A stretch of DNA of 64,000 bases from Thiotrichaceae bacterium UBA973 (lineage in GTDB: Bacteria; Pseudomonadota; Gammaproteobacteria; Eutrophobiales; Eutrophobiaceae). Shown in pieces: positions 34,675 through 44,173 of this stretch. A program made the translations under genes and the position numbers. The notes beneath the pieces are model-generated. The model was given only the letters and a program-made list of their open reading frames with translations. It ran no database searches and was not told the DNA's origin. The stretch covers positions 124,001 to 188,000 of the forward strand of contig DBBX01000019.1 of assembly GCA_002292815.1 (NCBI GenBank), written 5' to 3'. The first letter of the stretch is position 1, and every line of letters begins with the position of its first letter.

Positions 34675-34707
34675 AACCCTGACTATTAAAAAAATCAGGG
34701 TTTTTTT
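34675..34707 (+). terminator. Intrinsic terminator after bfr
   Basis: AACCCTGA pairs with TCAGGGTT across a 12-base loop and is followed by a T-run. This separates bfr from bfd. Confidence 0.85.
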
Positions 34708-34720
34708 ATAATTTCTAATT

Positions 34721-34739
34721 GTTAATAGTTCTCATTACT
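34721..34739. promoter_or_regulatory. Fur-box-like site upstream of bfd
   Basis: GTTAATAGTTCTCATTACT matches the Fur consensus at 12 of 19 positions and lies about 50 bp before the Bfd ATG. Confidence 0.45.
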
Positions 34740-34787
34740 ACTACAATTATTATTAATGTTTATATGAGAGTTAACGATTTCTAAATT

Positions 34788-34985
34788 ATGTATGTCTGTA
34801 TTTGCAACGCGGTAACTGAAACCGATATCAAAAAAGCTGTCAAAGAAGGCGCAAATTGCATGCACCAACTGAAAAGCAAGCTTGGTGTTGGCAATAAATG
34901 CGGTTCGTGTGCTTGTGATGCCTCTGCGTGTCTTGATCTCGCATTAGAGTCGCAAATGCATTCTTCTAATCCTTTCAGCATTTAG
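34788..34985 (+). CDS. bfd: Bacterioferritin-associated ferredoxin
   Basis: The 65-residue protein has the Bfd cysteine pattern C4-x-C6 and C38-x-x-C41, which bind a [2Fe-2S] cluster, with conserved MYVCICNAVTE and LGVGNKCGSC. Bfd supplies electrons that release iron from bacterioferritin under iron limitation. Its own promoter region, with a Fur-like site, suggests it is regulated apart from bfr. Confidence 0.93.
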   Translation: MYVCICNAVTETDIKKAVKEGANCMHQLKSKLGVGNKCGSCACDASACLDLALESQMHSSNPFSI

Positions 34986-35047
34986 AACACATTTAATTTC
35001 CTTCGGCTGTTTTGAATAACTCACTAATGGTTATTTTTTTATTAGAT

Positions 35048-35066
35048 GTTAATAATTCTCATTCTC
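35048..35066. promoter_or_regulatory. Fur-box-like site upstream of the TonB receptor
   Basis: GTTAATAATTCTCATTCTC matches the Fur consensus at 14 of 19 positions, the best in the block, about 70 bp before the receptor ATG. Confidence 0.5.
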
Positions 35067-35133
35067 ATGACAATAAGTATTGGCTAATAAACTTAGCAAT
35101 TAGTCGTTTTAATAATTTATAAGGTAATTATTT

Positions 35134-37392
35134 ATGCACTTGTCTAATGCATCATTTCGAGCCGGTTTGCTGAGCAGTATTTTATATTTTGCTTTTCAAT
35201 CGCTTGTAATGGCGGAAGAAACCGAAATATTATCTCAGGTAAGCATTATCGGCGATCCATCCGCTGTATATACTATTCCCGGTTCAGCACATTACATCGA
35301 TTACGAATCGATTAGAGAGTTTTCCTATGATGATATCAATCGTACTCTTCGTCAGGTACCTGGTGTCTATATTCGTGAAGAAGGTGGCTATGGTCTATTC
35401 CCTAACATCAGTTTGCGAGGGGTTGATACCACACGTAGTGCAAAAGTAACACTCATGGAAGATGGTGTTCTCGCTGCTCCTGCACCTTATGCAGCGCCTT
35501 CAGCCTATTATTCTCCAACGACTGGCCGTATGAGTGGCCTCGAGATTTTAAAAGGAAGTAGTCAAATCAAATATGGCCCGCATACAACGGGTGGTGCGAT
35601 CAATTACCTATCCACACCAATACCGTCCGAACAACGTACTTTCTTGCGAGCGCAGTATGGTGAAGACAACGAATACCGTACACATGCGTTTCATGGTAAT
35701 ACTCTGGAGACTGCGGCAGGTCGATTTGGCTTTCTAATTGAAGGTTACTTCAGAGGCGTCGATGGTTTTAAAACCATTGATGCTGCTCCCGGTTTTAACG
35801 ACAGGGATAATACTGGTTTTCAAAATATTGAACCAATGATCAAGCTTGCATGGGAGCCTGATACAAATATATATCAACGCTTCGAAGTTAAATATGGTTT
35901 TACAGATTCTGAGGCAGACGAGACCTACCTGGGTTTGAGCTCTGCAGATTTTCGGGCTGATCCTAACAGACGCTATTCAGCCTCTCGTTTCGACAAGATC
36001 GAACGCGAGCAACATCGTAGCTACCTACGTTATTTTATTTCACCGACAGAAAATTTTGACTTGGTGACAACAGCTTATTACAACAAGTTTGCCCGTAATT
36101 GGTACAAATTGAATGATATTCGTGCTGCTGCTGGCGGCTTAGCGGCTAATGATAGTTTGTCTACTGCCTTAGCAGGCAATCAAAACGGTACTGGACTGCA
36201 ATGTTTGCAGGGCGATCTAGCCTGTGGCTTGCGTGTACGAGCTAATAATCGCGAATATTATTCAACCGGTGTTCAAAGTGAAGCTAATCTTCGTTTTGAT
36301 ACTGCTGTGTTAAAGCACGAGCTCACTTTGGGGGTTCGTTATCATAGAGATCAGGAAGACCGTTTCCAACAAAATGATGTTTACAATCAAGACGCGACAG
36401 GGGCTATTACTAGTGTGACATATGGCGCACTCGGTTCGCAGGCTGATCGAGAAGATGAAGTAACGGCATTGGCGTTCTATTTGGAAGATCGATTGGAGCT
36501 CGGTAATTGGTGGTTTACGCCGGGTATTCGCTATGAATATCTCGATTTAGAGCGCGTTGATTACAATGCGGGCACAACTAGAGATGATGACCTGGACTTG
36601 TTGGGTGGCGGTATTGGTATCGGCTATAACATTACTAGTGAACTACAAGCCTTCGGTGGTGTGCACTTTGGTTTTTCACCGCCTTCACCAGGCGGTGCTA
36701 TCAACAATAACCTTGAAGAAGAGACCAGTACCAGCTATGAAATTGGACTTCGGTATGCCAGCAGTAACCAAGTCCTTACCGCAGAGGCGATTGGTTTCTT
36801 GACCGAGTTTGAAGATTTAATCGTGGTTAATAATATCGGTGGTACTGGTACTGGTAATGACGAAAACTTTGGTGAAGTTGATTCCTCAGGCCTCGAATTA
36901 TCAGGACAGTTTGATTTAGGTTTGGCGAAAGATTGGTCTTTTAGTAACCCATACATAGTTGCGTTTACCTATACCGATGCCGAACAACAAAATAACTCAA
37001 GCTCAACGGATTCTGAGTCCATTTTTAGTTTTGGTAGTGCTGGTAATAAGGTGCCTTATATTCCTGAGTATCAGCTTACTGTGGGGAGTTCTGTTAAGTT
37101 TTCTCACTGGGGTGCCTCTGTCAGGGCTAGCTTTGTCGATGAAACCTTTACCAGTGCAAATAACGTTAGCACAGAAGTGAATGGTCTTGGTGCTGCTGAT
37201 GCCCGATTCGGTAAGACCGACTCATATGAGATTGTTGATATTGCCGCCTATTATGATGTGAAAAGTGATGTACAAATATTTGCTGGCATACAAAATTTAT
37301 TTGAAGAAGAGTATATTGTTTCTCGACAACCGCATGGTCCACGTCCAGGTGCACCACGAACTTGGTATATTGGTTTTCAGGTAGAAATGTAG
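35134..37392 (+). CDS. TonB-dependent ferric-siderophore receptor (FecA-like)
   Basis: The 752-residue outer-membrane protein has a signal peptide, a plug domain with SLRGVDTTRSAKVTLMEDG and EILKGSSQIKYGPHTTGGAIN, typical of the FecA group, and a C-terminal beta-barrel that ends in phenylalanine-rich sequence (YIGFQVEM). It lacks the extra N-terminal signalling domain of true FecA, so there is no FecR partner here. It should import ferric chelates (citrate or a catecholate/hydroxamate siderophore) by TonB energy. A Fur-like site precedes it, and the ferric ABC genes follow. Confidence 0.9.
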   Translation: MHLSNASFRAGLLSSILYFAFQSLVMAEETEILSQVSIIGDPSAVYTIPGSAHYIDYESIREFSYDDINRTLRQVPGVYIREEGGYGLFPNISLRGVDTTRSAKVTLMEDGVLAAPAPYAAPSAYYSPTTGRMSGLEILKGSSQIKYGPHTTGGAINYLSTPIPSEQRTFLRAQYGEDNEYRTHAFHGNTLETAAGRFGFLIEGYFRGVDGFKTIDAAPGFNDRDNTGFQNIEPMIKLAWEPDTNIYQRFEVKYGFTDSEADETYLGLSSADFRADPNRRYSASRFDKIEREQHRSYLRYFISPTENFDLVTTAYYNKFARNWYKLNDIRAAAGGLAANDSLSTALAGNQNGTGLQCLQGDLACGLRVRANNREYYSTGVQSEANLRFDTAVLKHELTLGVRYHRDQEDRFQQNDVYNQDATGAITSVTYGALGSQADREDEVTALAFYLEDRLELGNWWFTPGIRYEYLDLERVDYNAGTTRDDDLDLLGGGIGIGYNITSELQAFGGVHFGFSPPSPGGAINNNLEEETSTSYEIGLRYASSNQVLTAEAIGFLTEFEDLIVVNNIGGTGTGNDENFGEVDSSGLELSGQFDLGLAKDWSFSNPYIVAFTYTDAEQQNNSSSTDSESIFSFGSAGNKVPYIPEYQLTVGSSVKFSHWGASVRASFVDETFTSANNVSTEVNGLGAADARFGKTDSYEIVDIAAYYDVKSDVQIFAGIQNLFEEEYIVSRQPHGPRPGAPRTWYIGFQVEM

Positions 37393-37751
37393 TTAATTAT
37401 TTATTAGCCTGGTTTTAACCAATATAAGTTTCGAATTATTAATATGCATCGTGACAATCTTTTGATTGTGAGTCTGAATAAGTTTGAGTGAAGTGACTGT
37501 AGATGAGTTGAGATGATGACAAAAGGGCTAAGTTTGCCCAAGCTTATCTATTGGAGATTTATTAAGAATTATCGTATGACGATACGAGCCTCTAGTGGTG
37601 GTTAAGTTCGCTTTTTAGCACGATTATTTTTGCCTGTATGCATAAGCAAAAATGATTGCAAAGTCAGATTTAAAATATGTAAAAGTCTACTTAATATTCC
37701 CATACTATAAATGTTGATCAATATTTATTTTAATAGGCAAGAAGTTTCCAA
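37393..37751. other. Intergenic region between TonB receptor and ferric ABC genes
   Basis: No gene is recognisable here. A small TATCGT/ACGATA hairpin lies at 37570-37584. Confidence 0.5.
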
Positions 37752-37770
37752 ATACATGTAATTCATTATC
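37752..37770. promoter_or_regulatory. Fur-box-like site upstream of fbpA
   Basis: The sequence ending TTCATTATC matches the Fur consensus at 12 of 19 positions, about 40 bp before the fbpA ATG. Confidence 0.45.
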
Positions 37771-37808
37771 ATTTATAATATTAAAATTATTAACAAATCT
37801 GATACACC

Positions 37809-38813
37809 ATGAATAAATTATTATTGATCAGTCTCTTATTTGTACAGCAATTATCATTCGCTGCAGAAGTCAATATCTATTCCGCACGTAAAGAGGCGTT
37901 AATAAAACCATTACTGGAACAGTTCACTAAAGAAACAGGCATTGCTGTCAATATCGTTACCGGCAAGGCTGATACATTACTCAAACGTCTTGAAGTTGAA
38001 GGTAAAAACACGCCAGCAGATATTTTATTAACTGTAGATGTTGCTCGCTTGATAAGAGCTAAAGACAAAGGGCTTTTTCAACAGGTTGATTCTGAATTAT
38101 TGAATAAGGTTATTCCTGAAAACTACCGCGATATTGATAAGCAGTGGTTCGGATTGTCATTGCGTTCACGTGTGATCATCTATGCGCCAGATCGTGTCAA
38201 TATAAACGACCTTGATAGTTATATCGATCTTGCAGACAAGAAATGGGCGAATCTTATCTGTGTACGTTCATCATCGAATGTCTACAATCAATCTTTAGTT
38301 GCTGCGATGATAGCCAATTACGGTATTGAAAAAACAGAACGCTGGGCGACAGGACTGGTGAATAATTTTGCCAGACCACCAAAAGGTGGTGATCGTGATC
38401 AGATTAAGGCCGTCGCTGCTGGAGTCTGTGACATTGCCTTGATAAATAATTATTACCTTGCCGGCATGCTTGAATCCAGTCAGGAGAGTGAAGTCGAAGC
38501 AGCTAATAAAATTAAATTGTTCTGGCCTAACCAGGACGGTCGCGGCGCACATATGAATGTCAGTGGCGCGGGTATACTGAAACCGGCAAAGCATAAAAAA
38601 GAAGCTATACAATTACTCGAGTTTCTTGTTAGCGATTATGCACAACAATGGTATGCCGATACCAATCATGAATATTCAATAAACCCTGAAATTGAAAGTA
38701 GTTCGGTTTTGAGAAGTTGGGGAAAATTTAAGGCAGACGATCTTAACCTCGGTTTATTAGGTAAACATAACACCGATGCGGTACTGTTGATGGACCGAGT
38801 CGGCTGGAAATAA
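37809..38813 (+). CDS. fbpA: Ferric iron-binding periplasmic protein
   Basis: The 334-residue protein has a signal peptide (cleavage after FAA, residue 19) and the fold of ferric-binding proteins: VNIYSARKEALIKPLLEQF at the start and INNYYLAGM near residue 217, where paired tyrosines bind Fe3+ in the family. It delivers iron to the permease encoded downstream. It is first in a three-gene operon. Confidence 0.91.
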   Translation: MNKLLLISLLFVQQLSFAAEVNIYSARKEALIKPLLEQFTKETGIAVNIVTGKADTLLKRLEVEGKNTPADILLTVDVARLIRAKDKGLFQQVDSELLNKVIPENYRDIDKQWFGLSLRSRVIIYAPDRVNINDLDSYIDLADKKWANLICVRSSSNVYNQSLVAAMIANYGIEKTERWATGLVNNFARPPKGGDRDQIKAVAAGVCDIALINNYYLAGMLESSQESEVEAANKIKLFWPNQDGRGAHMNVSGAGILKPAKHKKEAIQLLEFLVSDYAQQWYADTNHEYSINPEIESSSVLRSWGKFKADDLNLGLLGKHNTDAVLLMDRVGWK

Positions 38814-38828
38814 ACAAGAGAGTATCCG

Positions 38829-40520
38829 ATGCTTGCCACTCGTGCTGCTCAAGCATTGCCCAATGCCTTAGCTTTTAAAACAGTCTTATTCAAACTAACA
38901 AATTGGAACCCAGCATTAGTTTTTCTTTCTTTACTGTTTAGTATTCCACTTGCTGTCGTATTTGGTTCTCTATTTTTTCCAGAGTATGAAGTATGGGCGC
39001 ATCTAAGAGCGACGGTATTAACAGACTATATTGGAAACTCATTAGCACTGTTGCTCGGTGTGGGGTTCTTTAGTTTGTTACTCGGTGTGATCCCCGCATG
39101 GATGGTAACCATGTATCGATTCCCCCTGAGTTACCAGCTTGAATGGGCATTGTTATTACCCATGTCTATGCCAGCCTATATTATTGCCTATAGTTATACC
39201 GGTGCACTGGATGTGGCTGGACCATTGCAAACTATGCTTCGCGACTTTACCGGTTGGCAGTACCGTGATTATTGGTTTCCAGAAGTCCGTTCTTTGGGTG
39301 GTGCAATAGCCATGTTGTCGTTAGTTCTATATCCGTATATTTATTTATTAGCGCGTGCCGCATTTATAGAGCAGTCGGTTTGTGTATTAGAGGTGTCTCG
39401 CACATTGGGATGTAATGCTATTGATTCCTTCAGACGTGTTGCTTTACCATTAGCGCGTCCCGCGATCATGGTCGGCCTCTCTCTAGTAGTGATGGAAACC
39501 CTGGCTGATTATGGCACTGTTCAATACTTTGGCGTATCCACATTTACGACCGGTATTTTCAGGACATGGTTTGGCTTGGGTAATAGTCTCGCTGCTGCAC
39601 AACTATCCGCATTATTGTTAGTGTTTGTCGCCGTCTTTTTATATCTCGAAAAGCGATCTCGAAAACAAGCAAGGTATCACCATACCAGCAGTACTTACAG
39701 TTCCTTGATGCAACAAAGATTAACAAGAGGGCAGGGTTTCATAGCTTTAGTTATTTGTGCGGTGCCATTAGTTTTTGGTTTTATTATTCCAGTTTCTCTT
39801 TTAATCAACTGGGCCATAGATACCTATGCAGACGTGCTCGGCAAAGATTTTTATCTATTATTATTTCATAGTTTATTGTTGGCTTTTATTACCTCTGCGT
39901 TAGCCTTGGCTATAGCTTTGTTCATGGCGTATTCAAACAGAAATAATCAGTCATTACTTAATCGAATAATGGTACGGTTTGTCAGTATGGGTTATGCGAT
40001 CCCCGGTACTGTCATTGCCGTTGGTGTGTTAATCCCGTTTGCCTGGTTCGATAATTCAATAGATACCTTACTAATGGAAAATTTAAACATCAGTAGTGGT
40101 TTATTGATTAGTGGTACGTTATTTACACTTGTTTTCGCCTATTTGGTTCGTTTTTTAGCGGTGTCTATTAATACTGTTGAAGCAGCGTTGGGCAAGATAA
40201 AGCCGGTTATGGATGAGGTTGCAAAGACAACCGGTATGAGAGCGGTTATTATTGTAAAACGTATTCATATACCAATGATGCGTGGTAGTTTATTGACAGC
40301 GTTACTATTAGTGTTTGTTGATGTACTTAAAGAATTACCCGCGACGCTTATATTAAGGCCTTTTAATTTTAATACGCTCGCTGTTCGCACCTATGAACTT
40401 GCCAATGAAGAATTATTGGCCGAGGCTGCGGTGCCGGCGTTAGCGATAGTGATTGCAGGTATCATCCCGGTTATTATTATCAGCAACTCAATTTCACGTT
40501 CACGTCCTGGTCATGAATAA
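38829..40520 (+). CDS. fbpB: Ferric iron ABC transporter permease
   Basis: The 563-residue protein has about 12 membrane helices in two halves, each with the cytoplasmic ABC-contact loop: EVSRTLGCNAIDSFRRVALPLARPAI in the first and EVAKTTGMRAVIIVKRIHIPMMRGS in the second. This duplicated form is typical of FbpB. Its stop overlaps the ATPase gene by 8 bases. Confidence 0.92.
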   Translation: MLATRAAQALPNALAFKTVLFKLTNWNPALVFLSLLFSIPLAVVFGSLFFPEYEVWAHLRATVLTDYIGNSLALLLGVGFFSLLLGVIPAWMVTMYRFPLSYQLEWALLLPMSMPAYIIAYSYTGALDVAGPLQTMLRDFTGWQYRDYWFPEVRSLGGAIAMLSLVLYPYIYLLARAAFIEQSVCVLEVSRTLGCNAIDSFRRVALPLARPAIMVGLSLVVMETLADYGTVQYFGVSTFTTGIFRTWFGLGNSLAAAQLSALLLVFVAVFLYLEKRSRKQARYHHTSSTYSSLMQQRLTRGQGFIALVICAVPLVFGFIIPVSLLINWAIDTYADVLGKDFYLLLFHSLLLAFITSALALAIALFMAYSNRNNQSLLNRIMVRFVSMGYAIPGTVIAVGVLIPFAWFDNSIDTLLMENLNISSGLLISGTLFTLVFAYLVRFLAVSINTVEAALGKIKPVMDEVAKTTGMRAVIIVKRIHIPMMRGSLLTALLLVFVDVLKELPATLILRPFNFNTLAVRTYELANEELLAEAAVPALAIVIAGIIPVIIISNSISRSRPGHE

Positions 40521-41559
40521 CGCAATCGAAATAAAAAATATTTCATTATCAATAGAAGGTCGACCCATATTGGAAGATGTTTCCTTTGGCGTTAATGAAG
40601 CAGGGATTGCCTGTCTGCTTGGGCCTAGCGGCTGTGGTAAGACGACCTTATTACGTTGCATTGCAGGTTTTGAAAGACCGCATAAAGGTGAAGTCTGGAT
40701 CAAAGGTATCCGGGTTAGTAACCCGGTGCACCATCTTCCGGTAGAGCAACGGCACATCGGCATGGTCTTTCAAGACTATGCTTTATTTCCGCATATGAGT
40801 GTAAAAGACAATATTGTTTTTGGTTTGAAGAATCTGAATGCAAAGAGGGTGATGCAACGACTGGATGAATTAGTGGCGTTACTTTCTTTAGAGAAGCACA
40901 TAAATAAATATCCGCATAGTTTGTCTGGTGGTCAACAACAACGGGCTGCATTGGCACGTGCGATGGCACCTCGTCCAAGCGTGTTGTTATTAGACGAGCC
41001 ATTCGCTAGTCTCGATATAGAGTTGCGTGAACAAATAGCACGAGAACTACGGCAGATATTAAAACACGATGGCATTACGACAATAATGGTCAGTCACAAT
41101 CAACTTGAGGCATTTGCCATGGCGGATGTGATTGGTGTGATGAATGAAGGCGAGTTACTCCAATGGGATACAGCATTTGATCTTTATCATGAACCGAAAA
41201 CAGCAGTGGTAGCAGATTTTGTCGGAGAAGGTGTCTTCATCTCGGGTGAGGTTATTAATGATAAAGAGGTCAAAACTGAGATTGGGGTTATTCAAAGTAC
41301 TGTTGCTCATGAGACGGGGGTAGGTACGAAAGTGCGTGTTCTGCTCAGGCCTGATGACATTTTGCATGATGATGACAGTAGCATGACAGCGCGAGTTACA
41401 GATAAGGCATTCAGGGGGGCTGAGTTTCTTTACACCCTTGAACTAGAGAGTGGATTGCGTGTATTGAGTCTTGTGCCAAGCCACCATGATCATCCAATGA
41501 ATGAACCTATTGGTATTCGCCTGGAAATAGATCATCTGGTTATTTTTCCCGAGAGATAG
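40513..41559 (+). CDS. fbpC: Ferric iron ABC transporter ATPase
   Basis: The 348-residue ATPase has Walker A GPSGCGKTTL, signature LSGGQQQR and Walker B VLLLDEP, then a C-terminal TOBE-type domain (about residues 250-348) as in FbpC/PotA. I start at the ATG at 40513, within the permease end; an upstream in-frame start would add 20 residues inside fbpB with no family match. Confidence 0.92.
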   Translation: MNNAIEIKNISLSIEGRPILEDVSFGVNEAGIACLLGPSGCGKTTLLRCIAGFERPHKGEVWIKGIRVSNPVHHLPVEQRHIGMVFQDYALFPHMSVKDNIVFGLKNLNAKRVMQRLDELVALLSLEKHINKYPHSLSGGQQQRAALARAMAPRPSVLLLDEPFASLDIELREQIARELRQILKHDGITTIMVSHNQLEAFAMADVIGVMNEGELLQWDTAFDLYHEPKTAVVADFVGEGVFISGEVINDKEVKTEIGVIQSTVAHETGVGTKVRVLLRPDDILHDDDSSMTARVTDKAFRGAEFLYTLELESGLRVLSLVPSHHDHPMNEPIGIRLEIDHLVIFPER

Positions 41560-41658
41560 AAGTTCTATAGAGGGTGGCGGTTAGTCTTTTCCTGTCTTAA
41601 ACTATAGATTAGTAGTTCAATTTAATATTAATCATAATAAAATGAGTGGTCAAAGCTG

Positions 41659-42051
41659 ATGCATAGTGTTCCTGCCGATTTAAAATATACGAATACACAC
41701 AACTGGGTAGAAGATATGGGCGAAAATACCTATCGGGTTGGAATAACAGACTTTGCTCAAGACGAGCTAGGTGATGTTGTTTTTGTTGAGATGCCAGAAA
41801 CAGATCGTGAGTACGGGCAGACCGATGAATGTGCTGTTGTTGAATCAGTTAAATCAACATCAGATATCTATTGTCCATTGAGCGGTATTGTTCTGGAGGT
41901 TAATCCGGCATTGGAAGATGCCCCTGAATTAATTAATTCAGAGCCGTATAGTGAAGGCTGGATATTTATTATAAAAACCAATGACGAATCGGAGTTGGAT
42001 GAATTAATTGATGCGGATAGTTATTCAGAATTAACGGAAGAGGGTTTATAG
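41659..42051 (+). CDS. gcvH: Glycine cleavage system H protein
   Basis: The 130-residue protein has the lipoyl domain with the attachment lysine Lys65 in VVESVKSTSD. In the glycine cleavage system H carries the aminomethyl group on lipoate between P, T and L. gcvT and gcvP are not nearby; H proteins can also serve as lipoate carriers. The next gene, tpx, starts 2 bp after its stop. Confidence 0.93.
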   Translation: MHSVPADLKYTNTHNWVEDMGENTYRVGITDFAQDELGDVVFVEMPETDREYGQTDECAVVESVKSTSDIYCPLSGIVLEVNPALEDAPELINSEPYSEGWIFIIKTNDESELDELIDADSYSELTEEGL

Positions 42052-42052
42052 G

Positions 42053-42550
42053 ATGGCAACAATAACATTACAAGGTAATGAAATTCATACGAATGGTGAT
42101 TTACCAAAAGTAGGTGACACTGCCCCTGATTTTTCATTGGTTAATTCTGAACTTGGAGATGTCTCGCTTGCGACATATAAGGGCAAGAAAAAATTACTAA
42201 GTATCGTGCCAAGTTTAGATACGCCAGTTTGCGCCACCTCGACAAAAAAGTTTAACGAAACTGCAAAGGAAAAATCAGATTCTGTTTTCTTAATGATTGC
42301 TGCTGACCTGCCGTTTGCGATGTCACGGTTTTGTGCGGCTGAGGGTACGGATAATGTTATTGCTCTGTCTATGATGCGTTCGCGAAAGTTTGCCAAAGAT
42401 TATGGTGTATTGATTGAAGATGGTCCATTAGCGGGGATTACGGCAAGAGCACTTGTAGTTATTGATGAAAATGACAAGGTCATTCATTCAGAATTAGTGT
42501 CAGAGATTGCACAAGAACCAAATTACGATGCGGCACTAGCAGCGTTATAA
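42053..42550 (+). CDS. tpx: Thiol peroxidase Tpx
   Basis: The 165-residue peroxiredoxin has the Tpx pattern, peroxidatic Cys60 in PSLDTPVCATSTKKFNE and resolving Cys94 in RFCAAEG. It reduces organic and lipid hydroperoxides with thioredoxin. It probably shares a transcript with gcvH. Confidence 0.95.
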   Translation: MATITLQGNEIHTNGDLPKVGDTAPDFSLVNSELGDVSLATYKGKKKLLSIVPSLDTPVCATSTKKFNETAKEKSDSVFLMIAADLPFAMSRFCAAEGTDNVIALSMMRSRKFAKDYGVLIEDGPLAGITARALVVIDENDKVIHSELVSEIAQEPNYDAALAAL

Positions 42551-42592
42551 ATAAAATATATTCTAAAACAAGACAGGGATGTAAGTAAGTTT

Positions 42593-42955
42593 ATGGCCTC
42601 GCAAGGAACAAGCGGATTGACGAGGCTAGTAAAGGCAACGCAATTTTCCTGGAAAGGGCTCAGGGTCGCTTTTGCTAATGAACAGGCCTTCAGACAAGAA
42701 GTTTATCTAAGTATTGTCTTAATTCCCCTGGCTTTATATCTTGGTGAAAACGAACTTGAATACGCACTACTTATCAGCGTTATTCTATTAATATTGGTCA
42801 TTGAACTAATAAACTCAGGTATAGAAGCGATTGTCGATCGAGTTAGTACCGAACATCATGAATTATCTGGCCGAGCAAAAGATATTGGTTCAGCAGCGGT
42901 ATTACTTTCTTTAATTAATGCTGCCATAGTCTGGGCCTTAGTTCTTATTAAATAA
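42593..42955 (+). CDS. dgkA: Diacylglycerol kinase
   Basis: The 120-residue protein has the DgkA pattern: an N-terminal amphipathic segment, three membrane helices and the signature ELINSGIEAIVDRVSTEHHELSGRAKDIGSAAV. It recycles diacylglycerol to phosphatidic acid. The next gene overlaps by one base. Confidence 0.94.
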   Translation: MASQGTSGLTRLVKATQFSWKGLRVAFANEQAFRQEVYLSIVLIPLALYLGENELEYALLISVILLILVIELINSGIEAIVDRVSTEHHELSGRAKDIGSAAVLLSLINAAIVWALVLIK

Positions 42956-44028
42956 TGTGTTTTAGAAACGTTGTTTTAGTATTAATTATATTATGTTTTT
43001 CAAGCTCGCCATTCGCAGATAATTCTCCGGCCGATAAACCACCGCACGAATCCTGGACCTTTAGCCTTGGCTATGAAAACGATCTGTTCGCAGATACCGA
43101 TCGTTTTTATACTAACGGCATTCAACTAAACTGGATCTCGCCAGAACTAAAATGGTTTGAAGACTTGGAATGGTTCAAGCAAGACACTTTTCTAGGTCGG
43201 CAAACTAGAAATTTTATCGATATATTACCGTTTAGCAGTGATCCTGATCGGCAACGTCATCTGTCATTTTCGTTAGGACAAAAAATGTTTACCCCACAAG
43301 ACATTGTCAGCAGTGGCTTAGTGGTCAATGACCGACCCTATGCGGGTTGGTTATACGGGGACATAGCATTTCATAGCAAAAATCAAAGGCGACTTGATAC
43401 TTTTGAAATTCAATTAGGCATCATTGGTGATATTTCATTGGCAGAAGAGGCGCAGGACCTAGTTCATTCTATTCGCGGGATTGATAAAGCCAATGGTTGG
43501 GGCAATCAGCTCGAGAACGAATTGGGTATAGCGCTTATCTATGATCGAAAACAACGGTTGATAAGACGCAGGGACATGGCCGGTTTATTAGGTTTAGATA
43601 CGATCATGCATGGTGGCGTTGCCTTGGGGAATGTGTTTACACATTTGAATACCGGTGCCGAATTTCGTTTTGGCTGGAATATACCAACTGATTTTGGTTC
43701 CGCCTTGATACGACCTGCTGGAAATACTAACGCACCAACGGATGCAACCGACCCACGCTATCAGCATGGCAAAAATGCATTGAGTTTCTATCTCTTTGCC
43801 GCCGCGAATGGGCGCTGGGTATTACGTGATATATTTCTCGACGGAAATACATTTGAAGATAGCCATAGTATCGATAAGAAATCCTTGGTTGGAGAGTTTG
43901 TTGTTGGTTCCAGTGTGCTTGTAAAGAATTTTAAAATTTCTTATGCACAGGTATTTCGTTCCAAGGAATTTGATGGGCAGCCCAGTGGTCAAAGCTTTGG
44001 ATCGATATCGTTGTCTTATACGTACTAA
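42955..44028 (+). CDS. LpxR-like outer membrane lipid A deacylase
   Basis: The 357-residue protein has a signal peptide (cleavage near SPFA, residue 22) and the DUF2219/LpxR pattern: WTFSLGYENDLFADTDRFYTNG and NDRPYAGWLYGD, where LpxR keeps active-site asparagine, aspartate and histidine residues. It ends in a C-terminal strand SISLSYTY, as expected for an outer-membrane beta-barrel. It likely removes 3'-linked acyl chains from lipid A, which alters membrane immunogenicity. Activity depends on calcium in known members. Confidence 0.87.
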   Translation: MCFRNVVLVLIILCFSSSPFADNSPADKPPHESWTFSLGYENDLFADTDRFYTNGIQLNWISPELKWFEDLEWFKQDTFLGRQTRNFIDILPFSSDPDRQRHLSFSLGQKMFTPQDIVSSGLVVNDRPYAGWLYGDIAFHSKNQRRLDTFEIQLGIIGDISLAEEAQDLVHSIRGIDKANGWGNQLENELGIALIYDRKQRLIRRRDMAGLLGLDTIMHGGVALGNVFTHLNTGAEFRFGWNIPTDFGSALIRPAGNTNAPTDATDPRYQHGKNALSFYLFAAANGRWVLRDIFLDGNTFEDSHSIDKKSLVGEFVVGSSVLVKNFKISYAQVFRSKEFDGQPSGQSFGSISLSYTY

Positions 44029-44173
44029 ATTAAATGAAAGAATCTGTGTCAGATAATTGATAAGCTTGAGCGATTAGAGTTTATTCTCTTATATAACAAT
44101 ATATGATAATGGAAGTGGGGCGTGTTTTGGCACAAACTGCAACCTAAAGCTACTTTAATTCTGGAGGAAGTAT

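Noticed and set aside
44134..44156. Sigma-54-like TGGCAC ... CTGCA before the MetX-like gene
   Set aside because: The GG to GC spacing is 8 bp, not 10, so it would not work as a -24/-12 promoter.
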